DNA of 37,719 nucleotides from JBFWYO01 sp050186335 (GTDB lineage: Bacteria > Pseudomonadota > Alphaproteobacteria > Bin65): the NCBI GenBank assembly GCA_050186335.1, contig JBFWYO010000048.1, positions 1-37,719 on the forward strand, in the 5' to 3' direction. A program made the translations under genes and the position numbers. This document shows, piece after piece, positions 7,844 to 15,583 of this stretch (positions are counted from its first letter, which is position 1; every line of letters starts with the position of its first letter). Below the pieces are notes generated by a model, which saw only the letters and a program-made list of their open reading frames with translations, was not told where the DNA came from and searched no databases.

Positions 7844-9180
7844 GCCCCACCGTCCCTAAGGTCAGCGTCGTCATCGCGACCTATAACTGGAGCAGCGTGC
7901 TCCGTTTCGCGATCCGCTCGGTACTCGCGCAGACCATGGCCGACTTCGAGTTGATCGTGGTCGGCGACGGCTGCACCGACGACAGCGAATCGGTGATACG
8001 CGGCTTCGATGACATGCGCGTCCGCTGGCACAATCTACCCGCCAATTCCGGCAACCAATCCGCACCCAACAACAAAGGCATCGAATTGGCGCGCGGCACG
8101 TACATCGCCTATCTCGGTCACGACGATCTGTGGCATCCGCGCCACCTGGAACATCTCGTGCACGCGTGCGAGACGCTGCAAGCGGATGCCGCGCATAGTC
8201 TGCAGGTCATGATCGAGCCGCCGCCATCGTCGCGGCGGATACTCATGGGGCTTGCGCCGCATGGGTTCGTGGCAGCTCTCGCCGTACCGCCGTCGGCCCT
8301 GCTGCACCGGCGCGACGTCGTCGCGCGCAGCGGTCCATGGCGCGATTATCGGACCATCCTGATGCCGCCCGATCTGGATTTCCTCGGCCGGATCTGGGAT
8401 GCCGGCTGCAAGATCATGAGCGTTGCAGAGCTGACCTCGTTCAAGTTTCCGTCGGCATGGCGCAGAAATTCCTACGTCGAAAAGCCGTACCGCGAGCAGG
8501 AAGCCTATCTCGCGCGGCTGCAAAGCGAGCCGGACCTGCAGTATCGCGAGTTGCTCGCGGGATTCATGGACTTGGCGCGGCACACGCGGGACATGGCGCG
8601 GCGCGGCGGTATTGCGACGGATACCATGCCGGGGTCGATTACCGAAGGGTATCGCGCCTTGCGCGGGCTGGCGCCGAAGGACGCGCCGTTGAAGGGCAAG
8701 GCGCCGACAACCCACGGGAATCGAGATCTGCTCAAGTACTTGAATATCGCGCGCGATATCGTTCCCGAGATCGACACCGAGAAATTATTGCGTGAACGTA
8801 CGATCCGCCCCGATGGCTTGTTTGTTGGATTGCGCTGGCACGATCTGGAAATCGGGTCCGATGGGACCCGATGGCGTTGGGCGACGAACGACGCGGAAAT
8901 TTTCATCGCAGATGCCACCGGCACGAAGCGGGTCTTGCGGCTGGACCTCATGCCTGGCCCAGGAACGAACTACCGGCCGGTGCCGATCGATATCTTCGAT
9001 CGACACCAACGGTTGATCGGGCACCTCGATGTCGACAAACCCGCGATTTACCGGGTCGAAATTCCGTTCGGATCCGGCGTCGACGAAACGCTACGACTGC
9101 ACACCGACGCGGGCGGACAGCGCATCGACGGCGATCCGCGCATCATGAATTTCGGCGCGCGCGCCATTTGCTGGGAATAG
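7840..9180 (+). CDS. Family 2 glycosyltransferase with an extra C-terminal domain
   Basis: Residues 1 to about 230 of 446 form a GT-A glycosyltransferase: VSVVIATYNW at 8-17, VVGDGCTDDSESVI at 40-53 for nucleotide-sugar binding, and the metal-binding acidic motif LGHDDLWHP at 92-100. The remaining 200 or so residues match nothing I recognise; the segment from about 310 reads like a beta-rich domain (FVGLRWHDLEIGSDG onward). The start is the ATG overlapping the marR stop (ATGA). Longer open frames in this register run antisense-like through marR and are not credible. It probably acts in surface polysaccharide or glycolipid assembly, next to an RmlC-like epimerase on the opposite strand. Confidence 0.85.
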   Translation: MSPTVPKVSVVIATYNWSSVLRFAIRSVLAQTMADFELIVVGDGCTDDSESVIRGFDDMRVRWHNLPANSGNQSAPNNKGIELARGTYIAYLGHDDLWHPRHLEHLVHACETLQADAAHSLQVMIEPPPSSRRILMGLAPHGFVAALAVPPSALLHRRDVVARSGPWRDYRTILMPPDLDFLGRIWDAGCKIMSVAELTSFKFPSAWRRNSYVEKPYREQEAYLARLQSEPDLQYRELLAGFMDLARHTRDMARRGGIATDTMPGSITEGYRALRGLAPKDAPLKGKAPTTHGNRDLLKYLNIARDIVPEIDTEKLLRERTIRPDGLFVGLRWHDLEIGSDGTRWRWATNDAEIFIADATGTKRVLRLDLMPGPGTNYRPVPIDIFDRHQRLIGHLDVDKPAIYRVEIPFGSGVDETLRLHTDAGGQRIDGDPRIMNFGARAICWE

Positions 9181-9183
9181 CCG

Positions 9184-9729
9184 CTACCAGGTATACGGAA
9201 TCAACTCGCGTGCTTCGTCGGAATCCCACGGCAAATCGAGCGCGTCGGGCAGATTGTAATCGTATGGCGCGGTCGGCAGGTTGAGAATATTGGCCTCTTC
9301 CGTGCCGATGTTTTTCCAGCCGTGATACAGATTCGGCGGGATCACGACGAGCCCCGGATTGCGCGGACTGAGCGAAAATTCGTTGACGAGACCGAAGGTC
9401 GGTGAATCGCGCCGCCCGTCGAAACAGACGATCTTGACCAAACCGGCGGCGACGAACAGCCGGTCGGTGCTTTGGCGATGCAGGCCCCAGGCGCGCACGC
9501 GGCCCGGCAGCGTCGTCGAGCTATGCACCTGAACGATCGGCTGATCGACGAGATCCCAGGCGGTTTTGGCGATTTCAGTCAGATGGCCGTCTTCGTGCGG
9601 CACCGGCCGTGCAGCGCGGAAGCGCAAACCGTCGATTGCGCGCTGCCGGAGCGCGCCGTCGCGGTCGACGGCGGACTGTTTCTGCGCCAGCCGATTGCCG
9701 CCCAAAATGGTTGCGATGTCGCGCGTCAC
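9184..9729 (-). CDS. dTDP-4-dehydrorhamnose 3,5-epimerase-like cupin protein
   Basis: The 181-residue protein resembles RmlC. A conserved His sits in AWGLHRQ (His84), corresponding to the catalytic base region of RmlC (RGLHYQ in typical members), followed by VKIVCFDGRRDSPTFG and PGLVVIPPNLYHGW with His136, and a C-terminal DLPWDSDEARELI that mirrors the RmlC C terminus. The enzyme would epimerise a nucleotide-linked 4-keto sugar. The gene starts with GTG at 9729; AGGGA lies nine nt upstream. It ends three bases from the converging glycosyltransferase gene. No rmlA, B or D genes are here, so the exact sugar is unknown. Confidence 0.75.
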   Translation of the reverse strand: MTRDIATILGGNRLAQKQSAVDRDGALRQRAIDGLRFRAARPVPHEDGHLTEIAKTAWDLVDQPIVQVHSSTTLPGRVRAWGLHRQSTDRLFVAAGLVKIVCFDGRRDSPTFGLVNEFSLSPRNPGLVVIPPNLYHGWKNIGTEEANILNLPTAPYDYNLPDALDLPWDSDEARELIPYTW

Positions 9730-9808
9730 GGTATCGTTTCCCTGCGCTCAATTGACATGCAACATACCGCAACGCCGCCGCCGAAACCATAAACGGCGTC
9801 GCCCACAG

Positions 9809-10144
9809 CTAAAGCACTTTCTCGTCGATAAAATGCCGGCCCTGTCGGTCTTCGACCTCGAGGATCCAGATATCCGGATCGAACTTGATCTGGCGCTGCA
9901 GATACGCGTCGGCATCGGGTTCGACGACCGGCGCCGGGCCGGTTGCCGCGGTCCACACGCGCGCCTCTTGGTCGTATCGGGCGCCGTAGACCACGCACCG
10001 GTCGGCCGCCTGCCGCACTTTGACGAACACCGTGCCCGACCGGTCGTCGCCGTGGCGCGCGACCGAGGCAAACGCGCCGCCGATCTCGGCGCGCCGGATC
10101 AGCGCGTAGACCCACAGATCGGTTTTGAGGCGCGGGGATTTCAT
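9809..10144 (-). CDS. DUF1491 family protein
   Basis: A 111-residue protein with the DUF1491 pattern: N-terminal RLKTDLWVYALIRRAE, central GTVFVKV and the C-terminal FDPDIWILEVEDRQGRHFID. The family is largely confined to alphaproteobacteria and has no established function. No signal peptide or membrane segment is visible, so it should be cytoplasmic. It has no strong ribosome site at the ATG. It is separated from the RmlC-like gene by 79 nt. Confidence 0.8.
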   Translation of the reverse strand: MKSPRLKTDLWVYALIRRAEIGGAFASVARHGDDRSGTVFVKVRQAADRCVVYGARYDQEARVWTAATGPAPVVEPDADAYLQRQIKFDPDIWILEVEDRQGRHFIDEKVL

Positions 10145-10172
10145 GCGAGGTGGCCGGTGATGTGTTGCGGAC

Positions 10173-10254
10173 TCATCCTTCGACAGGCTGGGGATGAGAA
10201 CTTTGTCCTGGTTAGGTCAAAACCGAACGTCATGCTGAGCCTGTCGAAGCATGA
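10173..10254. repeat. Inverted REP element, TTCGACAGGCT type
   Basis: Two 25-nt elements face each other: 10173-10197 (TCATCCTTCGACAGGCTGGG...) and 10230-10254 (TCATGCTGAGCCTGTCGAAG...). Each begins with TCAT and ends with ATGA, and the second is close to the reverse complement of the first. The TTCGACAGGCTCAG core is a widespread dispersed repeat in proteobacteria. It sits between DUF1491 and the terminator of the decarboxylase gene. Confidence 0.8.
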
Positions 10255-10269
10255 GCTTATCGCACGCCC

Positions 10270-10311
10270 AAAAAAAAGACCCTCATGCCCCGGCATCGAA
10301 GCATGAGGGTC
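10270..10311 (-). terminator. Rho-independent terminator of the decarboxylase gene
   Basis: Read on the minus strand, GACCCTCATGC (10311-10301) and GCATGAGGGTC (10288-10278) form a perfect 11-bp stem with a 12-nt loop, followed at once by eight T residues (10277-10270). It lies 24 nt past the stop codon of the minus-strand decarboxylase gene. Confidence 0.92.
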
Positions 10312-10334
10312 GGTAACACGTCGAAACGAACCGC

Positions 10335-11465
10335 CTAGATGTAATGCTCGCGCAACGGCGGGAAGCCGTTGAAGGCGACCGAGCAGTACGTCGTCGTGTA
10401 GGCGCCGGTGGACAGAATCTCGACCTTGTCGCCGACTTTCAGATCCAGCGGCAGTTCGTAGCCGGCCTTTTCGTACATCACGTCGACTTCGTCGCAGGTC
10501 GGCCCGGCGAGAATGATGCGCCCGGTCGCACTGCCGTCGTGCGGCGTCAGAATCCGATACTTGATCGCCTCGTCCATGGTTTCGGGCAGGCCGCCGAACT
10601 TGCCGATGTCCAGGTACACCCAGCGCACCGTGTCGTCGTAGCCCTTGGTCGAAATCAGCACCACTTCGGCCTGGATCACACCGGCATCGCCGACCAGCCC
10701 GCGGCCGGGCTCGATCAGCATTTGCGGCAGCTTGTTGCCGAAATGCTTGGTCATCGCCTTCATGATCGCGTCGGCGTAGCGTTCGGTCGCCGGCACGTCC
10801 GTCCGGTAGCGCGCCGGAAACCCGCCGCCGAGGTTGATCATGCGCAACTCGATGCCGCGCTTGTTCAGCGTCGAGAACAGCATCGCGGTCTTGCCCACGG
10901 CCACGTCCCACTGGGTCGGATCGGTCTGCTGCGAGCCCACATGGAACGACACGCCGTACGGGTCGAGGCCGAGTTCCTTGGCCTTGACGAGCAGATCCGC
11001 CGCCATATCGATCTCGCAGCCGAACTTGCGCGACAGCGGCCATTCGGCGCCGGCACCCGACATCAGGATGCGGCAGAACGCCTTGGCGCCCGGTGCGGCA
11101 ACGGCAAGTTTCTTCACTTCCGCTTCGCTGTCGAACGCGAACATGCGCACGCCCTTCTTGAAGGCGGCTTCGATGTCGCGCTGCTTCTTGATCGTACTGC
11201 CGAACGAAATCCGCGCCGGGTCGATGCCGACCTCGAGACACATGTCGATTTCATATATGCTGGCGGCGTCGAAGTTCGAGCCCATGTCGCGCAGCATGTC
11301 CATGATCGGACGCGCCGGATTCGCCTTCATGGCATAGTAAATCTTGGCCAGCGGCATGGCGTGATTGAGCCGCCGATAGTTCTCGGCGATCACTTCCAGG
11401 TCGACGACCAGGCACGGCGTTTGCGGTTGCTTGTCGGCAAGATACCGCGCGATTTTTTGGTTCAT
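10335..11465 (-). CDS. Fold-type III PLP-dependent decarboxylase, ornithine decarboxylase-like
   Basis: The 376-residue enzyme has the alanine-racemase-like fold of eukaryotic-type ornithine decarboxylases. The PLP lysine is in IYYAMKANP (Lys47); GGGFPARY and EPGRGLVGDAG bind the cofactor phosphate; AGPTCDEVDVM carries the active-site Cys-Asp pair typical of ODC. It should decarboxylate ornithine to putrescine, possibly lysine as well. The ATG at 11465 is preferred because GGGGG lies eight nt upstream; an in-frame ATG at 11480 has no ribosome site. A long open frame continues upstream but is not coding-like. It has its own terminator and a leader of unusual structure. Confidence 0.9.
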   Translation of the reverse strand: MNQKIARYLADKQPQTPCLVVDLEVIAENYRRLNHAMPLAKIYYAMKANPARPIMDMLRDMGSNFDAASIYEIDMCLEVGIDPARISFGSTIKKQRDIEAAFKKGVRMFAFDSEAEVKKLAVAAPGAKAFCRILMSGAGAEWPLSRKFGCEIDMAADLLVKAKELGLDPYGVSFHVGSQQTDPTQWDVAVGKTAMLFSTLNKRGIELRMINLGGGFPARYRTDVPATERYADAIMKAMTKHFGNKLPQMLIEPGRGLVGDAGVIQAEVVLISTKGYDDTVRWVYLDIGKFGGLPETMDEAIKYRILTPHDGSATGRIILAGPTCDEVDVMYEKAGYELPLDLKVGDKVEILSTGAYTTTYCSVAFNGFPPLREHYI

Positions 11466-11753
11466 CGGGGCAGCCCCCATAATAAGTGGCCACTGCGCCC
11501 CCCGTTGGCCCTCGCATCGCGCGTGCGGTTTTTGCGCGCTTATTTTGGGCTCGTGTTCGAGCGTAATCGTGCATATAGGACCAAACTCCCGGACTTCAAA
11601 GGGAAAAATGCGGCGAAAGCGGATTTTTAGCCGCGGCGCCGAGAGTCGGTCGACGCGCCAAACCCAGCGGCGATCCGCGATGACATTTTTCGCCGCGCGC
11701 GGCCCGTGGTATAAGGCCCGCGCGCTAGAGACACACGCAACGGAGACGCAACC
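11466..11753. promoter_or_regulatory. Divergent intergenic region with structured decarboxylase leader
   Basis: This 288-bp gap separates the minus-strand decarboxylase from plus-strand aroQ. On the minus strand the decarboxylase ribosome site lies inside a short GC hairpin (GGGG at 11477-11474 pairing with CCCC at 11470-11467), just before the ATG. About 110 nt upstream an ATG at 11574 opens a frame that overlaps the decarboxylase start in another register, and GCTCGAACACGAGC in it can form a hairpin. Alphaproteobacterial ornithine decarboxylase genes can carry a speF leader RNA; I cannot confirm that this is one. The aroQ promoter must also be here but is not evident. Confidence 0.4.
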
Positions 11754-12212
11754 TTGGCCGAAACGCCGCTCGTTCTGGTCCTCAACGGGCCGAACCTCAA
11801 CATGCTCGGCACGCGCGAGCCGGAAACCTATGGCCGCGAGACGCTGGACGAGATCGAGACCGCCTGCCATCGGCGCGCGCGCCAGCTTGGTCTGGCCGTC
11901 GAATTCCGCCAGACCAACGCCGAAGGCCAACTGGTCGACTGGATTCAGGAAGCGCGCGCCACCGCCGCCGCCCTGATCGTCAACGCCGGCGCCCTGACCC
12001 ATACCTCGATTGCGATCCTCGATGCGTTACGCGCGGTTGACAGGCCGGTTGTCGAAGTGCATCTGTCCAACATCTACCGGCGGGAAGAGTTTCGACACCA
12101 TTCTTACGTGTCGAAAGCGGCCGATGGCGTCATTTGCGGCTTCGGCGGCCAGGGCTACGTGCTGGCGCTCGAGGCGCTGGCCCGCAAGCTCAATCCCGTC
12201 GCCCACGCGTAA
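11754..12212 (+). CDS. aroQ: 3-dehydroquinate dehydratase, type II
   Basis: The enzyme dehydrates 3-dehydroquinate to 3-dehydroshikimate in the shikimate pathway. The 152-residue length is typical. VLNGPNLNMLGTREPETYG (9-27) carries the active-site loop Arg21 and catalytic Tyr26; NAGALTHTS (77-85) and EVHLSNIYRREEF (catalytic His103) complete the site. It starts with TTG at 11754, eight nt after CGGAG, which reproduces the conserved N terminus; no ATG fits. It is followed 12 nt later by accB, an order frequent in alphaproteobacteria. Confidence 0.95.
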   Translation: MAETPLVLVLNGPNLNMLGTREPETYGRETLDEIETACHRRARQLGLAVEFRQTNAEGQLVDWIQEARATAAALIVNAGALTHTSIAILDALRAVDRPVVEVHLSNIYRREEFRHHSYVSKAADGVICGFGGQGYVLALEALARKLNPVAHA

Positions 12213-12224
12213 GCCAGAGGAAGC

Positions 12225-12683
12225 ATGCGCAAAAACAGCCCGACCAACATCGACGGCGCCGCCGTGCGCCAGCTTGCCGAACTGCTCGACGAAACCGGCC
12301 TGACCGAGATCGAGTACGAGGCCAACGGCATGCGCCTGCGCGTCGCGCGCGTGGCCGCGCAAGTGGCCGCCGCACCCGTGGTCGTGTCTGCGCCCGCGGT
12401 CGCCGCACCCATGGCGAGCGCCGCCCCGGCCGCCTTCGACGCATCGCATCCGGGCGTCGTCACCTCGCCGATGGTCGGCACCGTTTACCTGTCGCCCGAC
12501 CCTAACGCCCCGCCGTTCATCAAGACCGGCGATACGGTCCGTGCCGGCCAAACGTTGTTGCTGGTCGAGGCCATGAAGACCTTCAACGAGATCAAGGCGC
12601 ACCGCGCCGGCACGATCACGCAGATCCTGGTCGAAAGCGGCAAGCCGGTCGAATTCGGCGAAGTACTCGTCGTGATTTCGTAG
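12225..12683 (+). CDS. accB: Acetyl-CoA carboxylase biotin carboxyl carrier protein
   Basis: BCCP carries biotin between the carboxylase and transferase halves of acetyl-CoA carboxylase, the first step of fatty acid synthesis. The 152-residue protein has an N-terminal helical region, an Ala/Val/Pro linker (about 43-70) and a C-terminal biotinyl domain. The biotin site is VEAMKTFNEI with Lys118. Thr and Phe follow the lysine instead of the common Met-Met/Met-Asn, a mild variation. GAGG lies upstream of the ATG, and accC follows 16 nt later. Confidence 0.96.
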   Translation: MRKNSPTNIDGAAVRQLAELLDETGLTEIEYEANGMRLRVARVAAQVAAAPVVVSAPAVAAPMASAAPAAFDASHPGVVTSPMVGTVYLSPDPNAPPFIKTGDTVRAGQTLLLVEAMKTFNEIKAHRAGTITQILVESGKPVEFGEVLVVIS

Positions 12684-12699
12684 CCCCCGGGGAACGCGC

Positions 12700-14043
12700 A
12701 TGTTCGACAAGGTGCTGATCGCCAATCGCGGCGAGATCGCGTTGCGCATCCACCGCGCCTGCCGCGAAATGGGCATCCACACGGTCGCCGTGCATTCGAC
12801 CATCGACGCCGCCGCCATGCATGTCCGTCTGGCCGACGAAAGCGTGTGCATCGGCCCGCCGCCGTCGAGGGAATCCTACCTGAACATTCCGGCGATCCTG
12901 TCGGCCGCGATGATTACCGGCGCCGACGCGATCCATCCCGGCTACGGGTTCCTGTCCGAGAACGCGAATTTCGCCCAGATCGTCGAGGAGCATAAGCTGA
13001 CCTTCATCGGCCCATCGCCGGATCACATCCGCATGATGGGCGACAAGGTGGCGGCCAAGGCGGCGATGATCAGCGTCGGCGTTCCGGTGGTGCCGGGCAG
13101 CGACGGGCCGCTGGTCGATATGGAGGCTGCCAAGAAGCGGGCCGAGGAGATCGGCTATCCGGTCTTGATCAAAGCCTCGGGCGGCGGTGGCGGCAAGGGC
13201 ATGAAGGTCGCCCGCGACAGCCAGGAATTGGTCGACATGGCTGTGCTGGCCAAGCGCGAAGCCAAGGCCAATTTCGGCAACGACGAAGTCTATTTCGAGA
13301 AATACCTGCAGAATCCGCGCCACATCGAGTTGCAGATCCTGGCCGACGCGCACGGCAACGTGGTGCATCTCGGCGAGCGCGATTGCTCGCTGCAACGCAA
13401 CCACCAGAAGCTGCTCGAGGAAACCCCCTCGCCCGCGCTCAACGCCAGGGAGCGCAAGATGCTCGGCGAAATGGGCTGCGAGGCGATCAAGAAACTCGGC
13501 TATCGCAACGCCGGCACGCTCGAGTTCCTGTTCGAAGACGGCAAGTTCTACTTCATCGAAATGAACACGCGCCTGCAGGTCGAGCATCCGATCAGCGAGG
13601 CAATCAGCGGCATCGACATCGTCCGCGAGCAGATCCGCGTCGCCAGCGGCGCGCCCTTGTCGTTCAAGCAGAGCGACATCGTGTTCAACGGCCACGCCAT
13701 CGAATGCCGCATCAACGCGGAAGACCCGCGCACTTTCACCCCATCGCCCGGCAAGGTGGTCGAATACCATCCGCCCGGCGGCTTGGGCGTGCGCGTCGAC
13801 TCGGCCCTCTATGCCGGGTATTCGGTGCCGCCGACCTACGACAGCCTGATCGCCAAGTTGATCGTGCACGGCGGATCGCGCAACGAATGCCTGATGCGGC
13901 TGCGCCGCGCGCTCGAGGAGTTCGTGGTCAGCGGCATCAAGACGACCATTCCGCTGCACCAGCGCCTGGTCAACGATCCGGATTTCATCGACGGGCGTTA
14001 CGATATACGCTGGCTCGAGAATTTCGTCCGGCGTCCGACCTGA
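12700..14043 (+). CDS. accC: Acetyl-CoA carboxylase biotin carboxylase subunit
   Basis: The ATP-grasp enzyme carboxylates biotin on AccB using bicarbonate and ATP. The 447-residue protein shows the N-terminal KVLIANRGEIALRI, HPGYGFLSENA at 79-89, the glycine-rich ATP loop KASGGGGGKGMKV starting at Lys158, and the active-site FIEMNTRLQVEHPISE. Length and motifs are intact. It is in a tight aroQ-accB-accC-aat plus-strand run; aat starts 46 nt after the stop. Confidence 0.97.
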   Translation: MFDKVLIANRGEIALRIHRACREMGIHTVAVHSTIDAAAMHVRLADESVCIGPPPSRESYLNIPAILSAAMITGADAIHPGYGFLSENANFAQIVEEHKLTFIGPSPDHIRMMGDKVAAKAAMISVGVPVVPGSDGPLVDMEAAKKRAEEIGYPVLIKASGGGGGKGMKVARDSQELVDMAVLAKREAKANFGNDEVYFEKYLQNPRHIELQILADAHGNVVHLGERDCSLQRNHQKLLEETPSPALNARERKMLGEMGCEAIKKLGYRNAGTLEFLFEDGKFYFIEMNTRLQVEHPISEAISGIDIVREQIRVASGAPLSFKQSDIVFNGHAIECRINAEDPRTFTPSPGKVVEYHPPGGLGVRVDSALYAGYSVPPTYDSLIAKLIVHGGSRNECLMRLRRALEEFVVSGIKTTIPLHQRLVNDPDFIDGRYDIRWLENFVRRPT

Positions 14044-14089
14044 GTAGAGCCGTCGTCTTTGGACGCCGTCGCCGAGCGAGACCGGTGCG

Positions 14090-14749
14090 ATGAGCGACCG
14101 CCGAATCCGCCTTAGCCCAGAGCTGTTGATCCGCGCCTATGCGTCGGGCGTGTTTCCGATGGCGGAGACGCATGACGGGCCGGTTTTCTGGGTCGAGCCT
14201 AAATGGCGCGGGATAATCCCGCTCGACGGGTTTCACCTGCCGCGCCGGCTGCGCCGCACCGTGCGCACGAGCCGGTTCGACGTGCGCTGCGATAGCGCGT
14301 TCCGGCGCGTGATGGAGGAGTGCGCGGCGCCGACCGCGGATCGTCCGGAAACCTGGATCAACGCAGAAATCCTGCGCGTCTATACCGAAATGCACCGCCT
14401 CGGCCTGGCTCATTCGGTCGAGTGCTGGGACGGCGAACTGCTGGTCGGCGGACTCTACGGCGTCTCGCTGGGCGGCGCGTTCTTCGGCGAAAGCATGTTC
14501 TCCCGCGCGCGCGACGCCAGCAAGATCGCGCTGGTTCATCTGGTCGCGCGCTTGCGCAAGGGCGGCTACCGGCTGCTCGACACGCAGTTCACGACCGAAC
14601 ATCTGACGCAGTTCGGGACGTTGGAAGTGCCGCAAGCCGATTACAAGGCGCTGCTGGCCGAAGCGCTCGCGCACGATGCGCATTTTCCGACCACGCTGAC
14701 CCGCGCTGAACTGGATGCCTATTTACAGGACGTGATCCAGACGTCGTAA
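14090..14749 (+). CDS. aat: Leucyl/phenylalanyl-tRNA-protein transferase
   Basis: Aat transfers Leu or Phe from tRNA to proteins with N-terminal Arg or Lys, making them substrates for ClpS-ClpAP. The 219-residue protein has the expected GNAT-like fold with LLIRAYASGVFPMAE near the N terminus, FWVEPKWRGIIPLD, GGLYGVSLGGAFFGESMFS at about 121-139 and LLDTQFTTEHLTQFG. The full length is kept. The 3' end runs 31 bp into the 3' end of the convergent DUF2155 gene. ClpA and ClpS are encoded at 33.9-36.6 kb of this window. Confidence 0.95.
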   Translation: MSDRRIRLSPELLIRAYASGVFPMAETHDGPVFWVEPKWRGIIPLDGFHLPRRLRRTVRTSRFDVRCDSAFRRVMEECAAPTADRPETWINAEILRVYTEMHRLGLAHSVECWDGELLVGGLYGVSLGGAFFGESMFSRARDASKIALVHLVARLRKGGYRLLDTQFTTEHLTQFGTLEVPQADYKALLAEALAHDAHFPTTLTRAELDAYLQDVIQTS

Positions 14750-15108
14750 ACCGGATGTTCCATCGCCGACGCCGCCGGACTCGAGGAGAACATCCAGCCG
14801 TTGAATACGTTGACCGGCGCCTTGCTCCGACCGACTTCCTTGATCTCCAGAAAGGCCGCATTCTCCGGCAGTTCCTCCGGCCGCGACTTGCTGCACTTGC
14901 GCGCCGTGATTTCGAGACTGCCGAACTTGACGGTTTGCCCGACCGGCGCATCGAACGTCGAAATGCGCGCCGTCACCTTGTCGAGCCCTTGCAGCACCGC
15001 GGTCTTCATATCTTCCGCCTGGGCCGCTGGGACGCCGAAGGCGAACAACGGGACAAGCGGCATCAAGGCGCGCGTGGCGAGGCGGCGGCACATCGAAAGG
15101 CAATTCAT
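14719..15108 (-). CDS. DUF2155 family exported protein
   Basis: The 129-residue protein begins with a signal peptide (hydrophobic LATRALMPLVPLFAFGV, cleavage likely after AQA near residue 31). The mature part shows the DUF2155 pattern: VTARISTFDAPVGQTVKFG, a conserved Cys in ITARKCSKS, VFNGWMFSSSP, and the C-terminal HPVYDVWITSC. Two cysteines in the mature part could form a disulfide. Function unknown; periplasmic location inferred. The gene's last 31 bases overlap the end of aat tail to tail, and the conserved C terminus lies in that overlap, so the overlap is real. Confidence 0.87.
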   Translation of the reverse strand: MNCLSMCRRLATRALMPLVPLFAFGVPAAQAEDMKTAVLQGLDKVTARISTFDAPVGQTVKFGSLEITARKCSKSRPEELPENAAFLEIKEVGRSKAPVNVFNGWMFSSSPAASAMEHPVYDVWITSCK

Positions 15109-15120
15109 GACGGGCTGGGT

Positions 15121-15384
15121 CTATTTCTTGTAGGGATTGATCAGGGAGGCGAGCATGTTCTCTAACGTGGCACGCACTTGGCGCTCGTCCGCCCCCATGA
15201 GCACCGCATCTTCCAGCGCGTCCTGACACAGCGCGCGAATTTCCTCAAGATTCTCGTTCAGCACCTTGATCTTGTCGCGACAGGACAAGGGTTTACCGGT
15301 GCTGTCCGACCATACCGGCAGCGCGAACGATTGAACGGTTTTCGGGGCCATCTGCGGACCGATCGGGGATGTGACGGCGGGCAT
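15121..15384 (-). CDS. Small conserved-looking protein of unknown function
   Basis: A frame of 87 codons from ATG 15384 (or 94 from TTG 15405) ends 12 nt before the DUF2155 gene on the same strand. The C-terminal two thirds look protein-like: CRDKIKVLNENLEEIRALCQ followed by an acidic helix and LENMLASLINPYKK. It is mostly helical with two cysteines, without signal peptide or membrane segment. Neither start has a convincing ribosome site. It is probably co-transcribed with the DUF2155 gene. I do not recognise a named family. Confidence 0.6.
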   Translation of the reverse strand: MPAVTSPIGPQMAPKTVQSFALPVWSDSTGKPLSCRDKIKVLNENLEEIRALCQDALEDAVLMGADERQVRATLENMLASLINPYKK

Positions 15385-15583
15385 GCCGTCGGTTAACCAA
15401 GCCAAGCGGCCAAATTAAGGCGCTTCGGCACCCGATCCAATGGCTATTCCCGGTTATTGCCGCGTATCGCCGGGTACCTACCGGCGACCGGCACGGCGGG
15501 TCTTGACCGAAGCCGCCCGGCCAACGACATGGCTGCACCGTGCAACCACGAATATCGAAACGGGCTCCGAAAGGGGCGGATTT

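Noticed and set aside
9184..10144. Complete rhamnose or polysaccharide cluster
   Set aside because: Only one glycosyltransferase and one RmlC-like gene are present; no rmlA/B/D, flippase or polymerase is nearby.
11251..11574. Frame from ATG 11574 as a full 107-residue protein
   Set aside because: It runs deep into the decarboxylase gene out of frame. A short leader-peptide role is kept as a hypothesis only.
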